DNA from: Bin75 sp965200435
Lineage (GTDB): Bacteria; Nitrospirota; Nitrospiria; Nitrospirales; UBA8639
Assembly (NCBI GenBank): GCA_965200435.1
Contig: OZ241337.1
Coordinates: forward strand, 2,294,001 to 2,358,000
Length of the DNA stretch: 64,000 nucleotides
Direction: 5' to 3'
A program made the translations under genes and the position numbers. The notes below the pieces were generated by a model. It made no database searches, was not told where the DNA came from, and worked only from the letters and a program-made list of their open reading frames with translations. Shown here piece after piece: positions 16,438 through 24,719 of this stretch (positions are counted from its first letter, which is position 1; every line of letters starts with the position of its first letter).

Positions 16438-16722
16438 ATGGTCCCTCTTTTATCCGACGACAAGCAGACGCATCTTTCTCACGTCATTCTTCAGGCTCTT
16501 CAGCGGACGCCTGAAGGGACATTGTCCGGTGCGTCCACGCAAACGTTGAGAGAAATCAAACGTATCCTGACGGAGTCGATGAAAGCCGAGGAGCACATTC
16601 ATCAGTTAATCCGATCCCGCCTGAATTCCTACTCTCGCCGGATTCCCGAAGGCTCCGTGGAATGGGACGTGCTGTACAAGAAGGCGTATCAGGAAGAACT
16701 TCGCAAGCGTCAACTGGGCTAG
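16438..16722 (+). CDS. DUF507 protein, second copy
   Basis: The 94-aa product is a diverged paralogue of the gene just upstream. It shares the ESMKAEEHIHQLIRSRL and WDVLYKKAYQEELRKR blocks. Starts at ATG 16438 with no clear ribosome-binding site. The function is unknown. The 152 bp after it, up to GTG 16875, contain no recognised feature. Confidence 0.75.
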   Translation: MVPLLSDDKQTHLSHVILQALQRTPEGTLSGASTQTLREIKRILTESMKAEEHIHQLIRSRLNSYSRRIPEGSVEWDVLYKKAYQEELRKRQLG

Positions 16723-16874
16723 CCGGAAGTGAGAGCCACGCTCGGCACGGTTGCGACTTGGCGACGGAAGCAAGCCCGGCTGGATCTGTCCAGCATCGAC
16801 GTGCTACAGTATTTCGCTAACAGTGATTGCGAGCCTGCTGACTTGCAGGTGCAACGCTTTTTAGGATTTCCTTC

Positions 16875-17729
16875 GTGAACGGAGTTTTTTCCTTTCTCTG
16901 GTTGATCCTCATCGGCATCGGCTTTCTTCTCATCCCCGGTACGACGACAGCACAGGATAAAGTCAAAGGGCACCTGATCGTCGAGGACATCCTGGCTCGA
17001 CCGGGGACTTCTGTGACGTTGAAGGCGACCTTGATTGAAAAAGGCATCTTGGGCAACAAAGGCCTGGGTGGCGAAATCGTCACTTTTGCCGTTCAGGGCC
17101 AGCATGTTGGTAAGGCGCTCACAGGTGGAGACGGGCGGGTATTTTTAGAATTCAAGACCCATATGCGGGGCAATCACAAGATTGTCGCAACCGTGGAATC
17201 CAGCTCCCGTGTCGAATCCGCGAAAGGGAACGGAAATCTGGCGTCCTGGGAACGCCGTCGCCCGATTTTATTGGTGGACGTTTCCACCCTTGTTCAAGGA
17301 GATCGTTCGATCCCGTTGCCCACTCTTCCCGTTGTCGGGAATCTCGGTGTCTTGGGAAAGCCTCAGGAACATGCCGCGCCTGAACTGTCGAAATTGACCG
17401 AATTCTATTACAACGTCATCTATGTGGATGAACGTCAAGGCACGACTCTGTATGAAGTCCGTGAGTGGTTGAGACAGCATGAATTTCCCGTTGGGATTAC
17501 GAGAACGGTTCCTCAAGACGCCAAGGCCCTGTTGACATTTATGGAAAAGTTACAAGAAGGCGGGTGGGATAACCTGGAAGCTGCGATCGGACGAACGTGG
17601 GAGTTTGCTCACACGTTGGTGAAGAACCGGATCAAGACGGTGATCTTTCCTGATCCCGGAGAAAAAAAGAAATATCCGCGACGTGCGAAAATCGTCAGTT
17701 CATGGAAAGAAGTCCGGAAACAATTATAA
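16875..17729 (+). CDS. secreted protein: Ig-like plus HAD-like domain
   Basis: A 284-aa protein with a Sec signal peptide (residues 1-26, ending TTTAQ). An Ig-like beta-sandwich follows at about 30-120 (ARPGTSVTLKATLIEKG, GGDGRVFLEFKTHMRGNHKIVA). A C-terminal domain at about 135-284 looks like the LNS2/HAD fold: ILLVDVSTL, then EVREWLRQHEFPVGI and KTVIFPDPGEKKKYPRRA. HAD motif I would be DxDGT; here it reads DVSTL, so catalysis is doubtful. The start is GTG 16875 with AGGA before it. The domain reading is inference and no function is assigned. Confidence 0.6.
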   Translation: MNGVFSFLWLILIGIGFLLIPGTTTAQDKVKGHLIVEDILARPGTSVTLKATLIEKGILGNKGLGGEIVTFAVQGQHVGKALTGGDGRVFLEFKTHMRGNHKIVATVESSSRVESAKGNGNLASWERRRPILLVDVSTLVQGDRSIPLPTLPVVGNLGVLGKPQEHAAPELSKLTEFYYNVIYVDERQGTTLYEVREWLRQHEFPVGITRTVPQDAKALLTFMEKLQEGGWDNLEAAIGRTWEFAHTLVKNRIKTVIFPDPGEKKKYPRRAKIVSSWKEVRKQL

Positions 17730-17762
17730 CCTCCGGCGAATTTGCGACTGCGTGCGCGTGTC

Positions 17763-19136
17763 ATGAAGGCCGGTAAACCTCGTACAATCTTCATCTGCCA
17801 GAAGTGTGGGTGGCAAACGCCACGGTGGGCGGGGCGTTGTCCGGATTGCGGACAGTGGAATTCTCTGAAAGAAGAAAGCCTCATTCGACACCGTGGTCGA
17901 AAAGAGATTGACAACAAGGAGTCGGTGGTCCCGATCAATGAAGTGGCCGTCACCTCGGAGATTCGTCTGACAACCGGGTTGACTGAACTCGACCGCGTCC
18001 TGGGCGGTGGTGTCGTTCCCGGGTCGATCATTTTGGTCGGCGGCGATCCCGGCATCGGAAAAACGACCCTGCTGCTTCAGGCCCTGCATGGCTTGGAGCA
18101 ACACAATCCCCCGGTGCTTTACGTCACGGGTGAAGAATCCGCTCAACAGATCAAAATACGCGGTGACCGTCTGGGCGTCTTGAGTTCCTCATTGTATATC
18201 TTGACGGAAACTTCTTTGGAAGACGTGTTCAAGGCAGCGGACATCCTTTGTCCCACGGCTCTGGTGGTGGATTCCGTTCAGACCGTCTATGCCGACCACG
18301 TGACGTCCGCTCCCGGAACAATCAGCCAGGTCCAGGAAGTGGCTTGTCAGCTCATGTGGTACGCCAAACGAACGGGCGTGCCGGTTTTCCTGATTGGGCA
18401 CGTGACGAAGGAAGGAATGATTGCCGGTCCCAAACTGCTTGAGCATATCGTGGATACCGTCCTGTATTTTGAAGGCGACAAGAGCCATGCCTACCGTATT
18501 CTGCGAGCGGTGAAGAATCGATTCGGGGCGACGAATGAAATCGGCGTGTTTGAAATGAACGATGGAGGGTTGCAGGAAGTTGCAAATCCGTCTGAACTGT
18601 TTTTGGCGGGACGCCCCCCCCAAAGCACGGGGTCGGTTGTGGTGTCGAGTCTGGAGGGGAGTCGCCCCATTTTGGTCGAACTGCAAGCCCTGGTCACGGC
18701 CACGGGGTATGCGATGCCCAAACGTATGGCCAATGGCGTAGAATTGAATCGGGTGGCCGTCTTGCTCGCCGTGGTGGAAAAACGATTGGGTCTACACCTG
18801 TCCGGATATGACGTGTATCTCAACGTGGTAGGCGGACTTCGACTCGACGAGCCTGCGATTGACGTTGGCATTGTTGCGGCAATGGTCTCCAGTTTTCGTG
18901 ATCAGGTATTTGACGGGCAGACGTGTTGTATCGGAGAAGTTGGGTTGGGGGGGGAGATCCGTCCCGTCAGTCAAGTCGAATTACGAATTCGTGAAGCTAT
19001 GAAACTGGGTTTTCAACGGTGTGTGTTGCCGCAGGGGAATATCACCAAACATTTGAGTCATCCGGGAATCGAGCTTTATGGGGTTCATGAAGTCGGCGAG
19101 GTCTTTGATTACGTGGTGACGTCGGGAACTTCATAG
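17763..19136 (+). CDS. radA: DNA repair protein RadA
   Basis: RadA is a DnaB/RecA-like ATPase that drives branch migration during recombination. The 457-aa product has the N-terminal zinc finger (CQKCGWQTPRWAGRCPDCGQW), Walker A GDPGIGKTTLLLQ, the RadA-specific KNRFG motif (RAVKNRFGATNEIG) and a C-terminal Lon-like domain (GYDVYLNVVGGLRLDEPAIDVGI). ATG 17763 begins just before the zinc finger; seven residues upstream in frame are not needed. Confidence 0.96.
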   Translation: MKAGKPRTIFICQKCGWQTPRWAGRCPDCGQWNSLKEESLIRHRGRKEIDNKESVVPINEVAVTSEIRLTTGLTELDRVLGGGVVPGSIILVGGDPGIGKTTLLLQALHGLEQHNPPVLYVTGEESAQQIKIRGDRLGVLSSSLYILTETSLEDVFKAADILCPTALVVDSVQTVYADHVTSAPGTISQVQEVACQLMWYAKRTGVPVFLIGHVTKEGMIAGPKLLEHIVDTVLYFEGDKSHAYRILRAVKNRFGATNEIGVFEMNDGGLQEVANPSELFLAGRPPQSTGSVVVSSLEGSRPILVELQALVTATGYAMPKRMANGVELNRVAVLLAVVEKRLGLHLSGYDVYLNVVGGLRLDEPAIDVGIVAAMVSSFRDQVFDGQTCCIGEVGLGGEIRPVSQVELRIREAMKLGFQRCVLPQGNITKHLSHPGIELYGVHEVGEVFDYVVTSGTS

Positions 19137-19159
19137 CCGTCGATTGGAGGTGCAGGCAC

Positions 19160-19966
19160 ATGTCCTGCTTCAGGGGCCTTTTTTTTACGTGGGTTGCCGG
19201 CGTGGCGTTGTTCCTCAGTTTAGGTGCGTGTGCTGGTCGTGCTCCTTCACCACCGGTCACCCCGAGATCTGCGCTGAGCCCTCAAGAAGTGCTTGCGACC
19301 CTCCATGCACGTGAAGAAAACATCACAAGTTTAAAGGGATTGTTTCAGGCCGACGTCCATGGTTCGTTTTCTCCATTTGCATATCGTCTTCAAGGGACTC
19401 TTTTGTACCAACGACCACAATCGGTTCGGATCAAGGGGTTTACGCAATTCGGCGGGACCCTTTTTGATTTTCTGCTGCACGGACGATCATATGAACTACG
19501 GACGCCTGACCGTCAGGATCCCGTGGTTGGACACGCGCCGAATTTTCGCCGCCTTGGCAATTTCAGCGTCCCGGTTCAATTGAGTTTGCGTGCGATCGAT
19601 CTTGTCCTGGGAAAAATTCGGTGGACCGCGGAGCAGTTTCGTGAAGTTCGGGTTGGGAAGACCGCCTATCGATATACCGTGGCCCTGTCTGCGGTGAATG
19701 CCCGGGAGTCCTCGGTTTTTCAACATTTGTGGGTGGACCGGTATTTCGCTCGGATTCGAGCCATTGAATATCGCACGCCGGAAGGAAGGAAGCTGCTAAC
19801 CCTCACGGCTTCGGATTTTCGAAACGTGGGCTCAGACGCGCAATCGGTGGCGCTGCCCTTTTTGGTTAAAGTGGAAGACCACACGTCGTCGGGATCGGTC
19901 ACATTGGAATTTTCTGAGCTTGTGGCCAATGTGCCTGTGCCCGGAAACGAGTTCGCGCTTCGGTAA
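19160..19966 (+). CDS. outer-membrane lipoprotein, LolB/DUF4292-like
   Basis: A 268-aa protein with a signal peptide ending in a lipobox (LSLGAC, lipidated Cys at about residue 23). The mature part fits the half-barrel LolA/LolB or DUF4292 fold: ENITSLKGLFQADV, FAYRLQGTLLYQRPQSVRIKGF, FDFLLHGRSYELRTPD and HLWVDRYFARIRAIEY. Such proteins handle lipids or lipoproteins at the outer membrane; the exact role here is inferred. It follows radA by 23 bp and precedes tsaB. Confidence 0.7.
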   Translation: MSCFRGLFFTWVAGVALFLSLGACAGRAPSPPVTPRSALSPQEVLATLHAREENITSLKGLFQADVHGSFSPFAYRLQGTLLYQRPQSVRIKGFTQFGGTLFDFLLHGRSYELRTPDRQDPVVGHAPNFRRLGNFSVPVQLSLRAIDLVLGKIRWTAEQFREVRVGKTAYRYTVALSAVNARESSVFQHLWVDRYFARIRAIEYRTPEGRKLLTLTASDFRNVGSDAQSVALPFLVKVEDHTSSGSVTLEFSELVANVPVPGNEFALR

Positions 19967-20011
19967 TTGGGGCACGTCATCCGGACGCTGTTCATACAAT
20001 TTCAAACGCCA

Positions 20012-20713
20012 ATGAAAATACTTGCCGTTGAAACCGCTACAAGATACCAAAGTGTCGCATTGCTGGATGGGACGGCCTTATTGGATCAGAAAAATCAGGA
20101 AAACTGTCTCTCTCACGCCAGTTCCCTGATTCCGGCCATTCAAACTCTCCTGGCCTCACTGCCGGGTTCGTTCTCGGTCATCGAAGGGCTTGCCGTGTCC
20201 GGAGGCCCCGGGTCTTTTACGGGTTTGCGTGTGGGACTTTCGACTATGGTAGGATTCCGAATCGTCACGGGATTGCCCCTTGTCACCGTACCGACGTTAG
20301 AGGCGATGGCATGGAGTCACCGAACCTCCAGGCAGCCGGTGTGTCCCATACTTGTGGCCCGGGCCAATGAAGTGTATTGGTCCCGGTTCCAATGGAAAGA
20401 CGGGCACGTGGTCCGGTTGCAGGAGGACCGGATTGGCACGATTCGGGATATGATGGATTCGATTCGTGAGCCCACGGTCCTGTTCGGAGAAGGGTATCTG
20501 CGTCATCGGCGTGTGATCATGGAAACATGGCGAGATGTTGCACTCTGCGGTGCGCCGGAGTCGATGAACCCGGCCGCCTATCACGTTGGGCTAGCGAGTT
20601 TGAATGCTTTTCGCACCGGAAAATTTGCCGGGTCACCCGTCTTGCCTCATTATGTTCAACGTGCAGAAGCGGAAGTCCAATGGGACCTCAAGCACACGCG
20701 TACCTCGCCCTGA
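20012..20713 (+). CDS. tsaB: tRNA t6A biosynthesis protein TsaB
   Basis: TsaB is the TsaD partner needed to make threonylcarbamoyladenosine at position 37 of ANN-decoding tRNAs. The 233-aa ASKHA-fold protein opens with KILAVETATRYQSVALLDG and has GLAVSGGPGSFTGLRVGLSTMVGF, the classic TsaB block. ATG 20012 is the family start; the frame extends 15 codons further back without support. The rimI gene follows after 10 bp, a usual pairing. Confidence 0.94.
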   Translation: MKILAVETATRYQSVALLDGTALLDQKNQENCLSHASSLIPAIQTLLASLPGSFSVIEGLAVSGGPGSFTGLRVGLSTMVGFRIVTGLPLVTVPTLEAMAWSHRTSRQPVCPILVARANEVYWSRFQWKDGHVVRLQEDRIGTIRDMMDSIREPTVLFGEGYLRHRRVIMETWRDVALCGAPESMNPAAYHVGLASLNAFRTGKFAGSPVLPHYVQRAEAEVQWDLKHTRTSP

Positions 20714-20723
20714 TGGTCGCACA

Positions 20724-21227
20724 ATGGTGACCCGAACCTCATCCTGTCTCGAATTTCACGTTCGTCCGTTCCATGCCCGGGATTTGGACGACGTCCTGGC
20801 GATTGAGCAGCAATCGTTTTCGGCGCCGTGGACACGGAGGATGTTTCAAGCTGAGTTCCAGGGAAATCCCTTCGGCCGATGCTTCGGGGCTTTTTGTGAC
20901 GGTGAGGTGTCTTCCACGAAGCGGCTCTTAGGGTATATTTGTTACTGGGTGGTCTTTGACGAGTTACGCCTGATGAACATGGCGGTACGACCGGATTGCC
21001 GTTGTCAAGGAATCGGGCGCCACTTGGTCCGGTATGCCGTCGAGGATGGGATGACTCAAGGAACGACGCGGGTCCTCTTGGAAGTCCGGGCCGGCAATCA
21101 CTTGGCGCAGAAGCTGTATGCCACGTTGGGCTTCCGGCAATACGGCAGACGCCGGTTGTACTATACGAATCCGAGAGAGGATGCTATTCTTATGCAGTTG
21201 CCATTGGTGAAACGTGGCCAACCGTAA
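20724..21227 (+). CDS. rimI: ribosomal protein S18 alanine acetyltransferase
   Basis: A GNAT acetyltransferase of 167 aa. Typical RimI features are VRPFHARDLDDVLAIEQQSFSAPW at the start, acetyl-CoA binding at CRCQGIGRHLV, LEVRAGNHLAQKLYATLGF and the tyrosine-rich RRRLYYTNPREDAILM. ATG 20724 was chosen as it lies just past tsaB and 15 codons before the fold. Its target is the N-terminal Ala of S18 by family analogy. Confidence 0.93.
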   Translation: MVTRTSSCLEFHVRPFHARDLDDVLAIEQQSFSAPWTRRMFQAEFQGNPFGRCFGAFCDGEVSSTKRLLGYICYWVVFDELRLMNMAVRPDCRCQGIGRHLVRYAVEDGMTQGTTRVLLEVRAGNHLAQKLYATLGFRQYGRRRLYYTNPREDAILMQLPLVKRGQP

Positions 21228-21273
21228 TCTTTGCTTCTAATATTGATTTTTCAGTTGACAAAGGAGGGGCCTT

Positions 21274-21516
21274 ATGCTGACTGATGACCAAATTGCCGAA
21301 CACCTCCGTAACACAAATGCCGATTTTTGCGACCTTCAAGAGGCACATCATCAATTGGATATGCAACTCCAGGAATTGTTAAAAAATCATATCTTGACTC
21401 CTCAGGAAGAAGTGCTAAAGAAACAGATTCAGAAAGAAAAATTGGATAAGAAGGACCGCATGGCAATGCTCATTCGCGAATACCGGAATGAGCAACAAAA
21501 AACCGCAGCCTCGTAA
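21274..21516 (+). CDS. DUF465 (YdcH-like) protein
   Basis: An 80-aa helical protein preceded by AAAGGAGG. The FCDLQEAHHQLDMQLQEL and EEVLKKQIQKEKLDKKDRM segments match the DUF465 helical hairpin, in which a basic LKKxKLxxKD block is conserved. The function of the family is unknown. It sits 47 bp after rimI and 43 bp before tatC. Confidence 0.8.
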   Translation: MLTDDQIAEHLRNTNADFCDLQEAHHQLDMQLQELLKNHILTPQEEVLKKQIQKEKLDKKDRMAMLIREYRNEQQKTAAS

Positions 21517-21558
21517 CGCATCATCGGCGGTTCAACGTTCACCATTCCGCGACAGGCA

Positions 21559-22347
21559 ATGGCCACACTCATCCATCCGTTTACTCGCCATATCCGTGGC
21601 GTGAAACGTCGGCTGATTATCGTCGGGGCGACGATCATGGTGGCGTTTGTCGCGACGTTTTCAATTTCAGCCGATTTGATCGAATGGTTCAAAAAGCCCT
21701 TTGCGGACGACCTGTTGTTTTATGGTCCGGCTGAGGCCTTGTTTGCGTCGATCAAGATCTCGTTTCTCGCTGCGATTGTGGTCAGTCTGCCCGTCATCCT
21801 TTATCAATTCTGGAAATTCGTTCAACCGGCCTTGTTGCCCGGCGAACGAGGTTGGGGCATTCCCCTGTTCCTGCTCGCCACCGGGTTTTTCGTGCTGGGT
21901 TTGGTATTTTGCAATTTGGTGATCCTCCCGCTGGTGATTGACTTTTTCGTGTCATTCGGGCTGGAGCGTGAACTCAAGCCTGAATTGGCCGTCGGCACGT
22001 ACGTAGATTTCAACGTGAAGTTTCTCGTCGCATTTGGCTTTGCCTTTGAAATTCCATTGACGCTTTCTCTTTTGGCACGGGCTGGGCTTGTGTCTCACGC
22101 GTTTCTGGCTCAATACCGCCGACACGCGGCTATGCTGGCCCTGATTGTCTCGGCAGTCATCACGCCCGATGCCACCTTGTTTACGATGCTTCTCATGGCC
22201 ATTCCGCTGATCGTGTTGTATGAAATCGGCGTGTGGGGTGCCAGGATCTTCGGACGGACGCCTCCCGAACCTGAAAAAGAAGACGGCGACGATCAGGAAG
22301 AAGGGACACCCGTGCCCACCGGAACGGCGGGTCATCGTGTCTCCTGA
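21559..22347 (+). CDS. tatC: twin-arginine translocase TatC, copy 1
   Basis: TatC is the multispanning receptor for twin-arginine signal peptides. This 262-aa protein has six membrane helices and the typical loops: FYGPAEALFASIKISF after the first periplasmic loop, ILYQFWKFVQPALLPGER, FGFAFEIPL, and VITPDATLFTMLLMAIPLIVLYEIGV. The C-tail is acidic. A longer paralogue lies at 27555. No tatA gene is seen in the window. Confidence 0.94.
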   Translation: MATLIHPFTRHIRGVKRRLIIVGATIMVAFVATFSISADLIEWFKKPFADDLLFYGPAEALFASIKISFLAAIVVSLPVILYQFWKFVQPALLPGERGWGIPLFLLATGFFVLGLVFCNLVILPLVIDFFVSFGLERELKPELAVGTYVDFNVKFLVAFGFAFEIPLTLSLLARAGLVSHAFLAQYRRHAAMLALIVSAVITPDATLFTMLLMAIPLIVLYEIGVWGARIFGRTPPEPEKEDGDDQEEGTPVPTGTAGHRVS

Positions 22348-22375
22348 CCACGTGGGCCGGTTCAGGGGGGGCTTC

Positions 22376-23422
22376 GTGACGTCACGTGTCTTCTTCCGGG
22401 TTGTGTCCCTGCTGGCGCTGATCATTCCGTATATGGGGATTCTCTGTTTCGCGGAAGAGAGAGGGCATCCCAACCCATTTGAACGTGAAGGTGGCGTGCC
22501 GCCGAGTATCCAAGCCCTGGCCACGACAGGCGGAGGGGTGCTGTATGCCGGGTCATTCGGGTTTGGGGTGTTTTTCAGCGATGACTACGGCGAGACGTGG
22601 AAATCGATCAACAGTGGGTTGGGTGATCGCTTTCTTCTGTGTTTGAGTGCGGATGAAAACGGGACGGTGTACGCCGGGACGGTGCGCGGTGGCGTTTTTC
22701 GTACAAAAGAAGATGGAAAAACCTGGGAGTCGATCAGCGCCGGCTTGAAATTTGTAGAGGTCAAATCCCTCCTGATTGATCACGGGACGGTGTATGCGGG
22801 CACGGGGAGGGGCGTGTACCAGTGGGACGAATCCATTCGCGAATGGGCAGCCGTGGCAGCCGGTCTTGATCAAATACTTATTGCCAGCCTGGCGATGACG
22901 AACACGTCTCAGCTGTTCGCCGGTACTGCCGGTAAGGGATTATATCAGATCGATGTGACCAAGCACGGCAAGTGGCAAAAATCAGGGGATCCCCTGGTAG
23001 ACCCCAAGGAACACCTGACCCATACGTATATTCGCGTGATGACGGTGAGTCCTCAACAACATTTGTACGTGGGGACTCAAGATGGCGGTGTGTATCGCAG
23101 TCAAGATTCAGGGAAGACGTGGAAGCCGTTCGGCCGTTCGCTGCCGAATGATTCGATTCGTGGCATTGTCGCCACGAGGGCGGCGCTCTACGTTGCCACG
23201 GGTCGGGGGATTTTCAAGAATAATGTTCAAAATTCCGAATGGGTGCCGGTGAATAACGGCTTGACCGAGTTGTCGATTCAGGTCCTAATGGCGGCGCCTG
23301 AGGGGGAGTTGTACGTCGGAACCTCTGCCGGTGCCTTTCGCAGTCAGGATGCCGGCAACCATTGGGTCAATATCAGCGAAAAACTGGGTCTTCATTATTC
23401 GATGCCCCGGCCGTATTTTTGA
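22376..23422 (+). CDS. secreted beta-propeller (BNR/Ycf48-like) protein
   Basis: A 348-aa protein with an N-terminal hydrophobic signal (VFFRVVSLLALIIPYMGILCFA). It then has at least six repeats of the type GGVLYAGSFG-VFFSDDYGETWKSI, in which SxDxGxTW and LYAGT units recur. This is the sialidase/BNR or PSII-assembly-factor-like propeller. Such proteins act in the periplasm or at the surface as binding scaffolds; no catalytic residues can be pointed to. GTG 22376 is chosen because it directly precedes the signal; the open frame starts inside tatC. Confidence 0.7.
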   Translation: MTSRVFFRVVSLLALIIPYMGILCFAEERGHPNPFEREGGVPPSIQALATTGGGVLYAGSFGFGVFFSDDYGETWKSINSGLGDRFLLCLSADENGTVYAGTVRGGVFRTKEDGKTWESISAGLKFVEVKSLLIDHGTVYAGTGRGVYQWDESIREWAAVAAGLDQILIASLAMTNTSQLFAGTAGKGLYQIDVTKHGKWQKSGDPLVDPKEHLTHTYIRVMTVSPQQHLYVGTQDGGVYRSQDSGKTWKPFGRSLPNDSIRGIVATRAALYVATGRGIFKNNVQNSEWVPVNNGLTELSIQVLMAAPEGELYVGTSAGAFRSQDAGNHWVNISEKLGLHYSMPRPYF

Positions 23423-23433
23423 AAGGAGAACGT

Positions 23434-23952
23434 ATGTCAGAGATGAACGAGGTCATCACCAACACCCGTGCCACCATTGCCGTATCGTCTCAAGGTGAGT
23501 TCTGGGGAGATATTGTCCTTCGATTGTATCCGGACGTGGCTCCGAATCATGCCAGGAATTTCTGCAAACTCGCGGCGGAAAAATTTTACGATGGGACCAC
23601 GTTTCATCGCGTGATCCCCGGATTCATGATTCAGGGCGGTGACCCGAACAGCAAAAATCCCGATCGTTCTACGCATGGGATGGGTGGGCCTGGGTATCAC
23701 GTCAAGGCCGAGTTCAACGGCAGGCAACATAAGCGGGGCGTGCTCTCGATGGCTCGAGCCCAGGACCCGGATAGTGCAGGGTCACAGTTTTTCATCTGTG
23801 TAGCCGATTCGCTGTTTCTCGATGGACAATATACGGCCTTCGGGGAAGTCGTCAGCGGCATGGACGTCGTTGATCGTGTCGTTGGCGCCAAACGCGACGG
23901 CCGCGACAATCCGCTTGAACGCATTGAAATGACCGTAACGGTTTCGTTCTAG
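23434..23952 (+). CDS. cyclophilin-type peptidyl-prolyl isomerase
   Basis: The 172-aa cytoplasmic PPIase follows GAAAGGAG. Catalytic landmarks are present: YDGTTFHRVIPGFMIQGGD (catalytic Arg in FHRV), GVLSMARAQDPDSAGSQFFIC (the Gln-Phe-Phe core) and LDGQYTAFGEVVSGMDVVD. A 23-residue leader before the fold is not a signal peptide. It accelerates cis-trans prolyl isomerisation in folding. Next, 160 bp of apparently empty DNA lead to the tRNA. Confidence 0.94.
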   Translation: MSEMNEVITNTRATIAVSSQGEFWGDIVLRLYPDVAPNHARNFCKLAAEKFYDGTTFHRVIPGFMIQGGDPNSKNPDRSTHGMGGPGYHVKAEFNGRQHKRGVLSMARAQDPDSAGSQFFICVADSLFLDGQYTAFGEVVSGMDVVDRVVGAKRDGRDNPLERIEMTVTVSF

Positions 23953-24112
23953 AACGGGTTTGGCGACAGAAGTGGTTATCGGTTATTTCTGCCCCTCCTT
24001 GATAAGGGAATGCGATCGAGAGAGGCATGAGGAGGCGAAGCTCTGGAGTAGGGATGGCCTGGAAAATCACCATTCAACAAATTGATAGGCTTCGAAAACA
24101 ACAGGCAAATGG

Positions 24113-24184
24113 AGCTGGCGAGAGGAATCGAACCTCCAACCAGCGGTTTACAAAACCGCTGCTCTGCCATTGAGCTACGCCAGC
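24113..24184 (-). tRNA. tRNA-Thr (anticodon TGT)
   Basis: Read on the minus strand the cloverleaf is complete. The acceptor pair is GCTGGCG/CGCCAGC, the D stem GCTC/GAGC, and the anticodon stem GCGGT/ACCGC with loop TTTGTAA, giving TGT for ACA codons. The T stem is GGAGG/CCTCT with loop TTCGATT. The discriminator is T and no CCA is encoded. Confidence 0.95.
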
Positions 24185-24366
24185 TTGGGACCTATTGTTG
24201 CGCACCGAGATGACTTTGACAAGCGTTGAATGTGCTGTCAGAGAAAGATGGAATTGCTGGCACTGCAGAAAGTTGCAAGCCCTCCGCCATTGGCGCAGCC
24301 TGTCAAAATGCGGTTTATCGCAACTCCCGTGGCAACCTTGCAATGGTTGATCAAGGAGGCATTCAC

Positions 24367-24657
24367 GTGAAGCAAAAGGACTGTGATCGCTTGGTAACAA
24401 ATGTGAAACAGGCAGGTGCGATTCGCCGAAGGCAACTAAGGCCTGGATGGACGACAGTTTTTCGACCTGAAGACGCGCGGGCGATTCGTATCCGGTTCAA
24501 GAAATCGCAACAGGAGTTCGCCCTGATGATTGGCGTCAGCGTGGCAACACTCCAGAACTGGGAGCAAGGACGACGCCAACCCGAGTGCCCTGCCCACGCC
24601 CTGTTGCGGATCGCAGCGAAGAATCCTCAAGTCGTTGCCAACGCCTTGACATCCTAG
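24367..24657 (+). CDS. HigA/NadS-like antitoxin, no toxin seen
   Basis: A 96-aa DNA-binding protein. The fold is that of type II antitoxins paired with HigB/RelE toxins: TVFRPEDARAIRIRFKKSQQEFALMIGVSVATLQNWEQGRRQPECPAHALLRIAAKNP. The helix-turn-helix is FALMIGVSVATLQNWEQ. GTG 24367 has an excellent AAGGAGG 8 bp before it and is preferred to earlier in-frame codons. Only 180 bp lie between it and the tRNA, too short for a full toxin gene. A 40-aa frame there (24248-24370) shows no toxin motif. It is probably a solitary repressor or antitoxin. Confidence 0.8.
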   Translation: MKQKDCDRLVTNVKQAGAIRRRQLRPGWTTVFRPEDARAIRIRFKKSQQEFALMIGVSVATLQNWEQGRRQPECPAHALLRIAAKNPQVVANALTS

Positions 24658-24719
24658 ACGGTACTTCCGCGTCGTTCTGCTACAGGTGAACTGGCTTTCA
24701 GGCCTCTCTTGCGTCATTT

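Noticed and set aside
24226..24366. N-terminal extension of the antitoxin-like protein
   Set aside because: The strong AAGGAGG before GTG 24367 and the family alignment place the start there; the upstream 47 codons match nothing.
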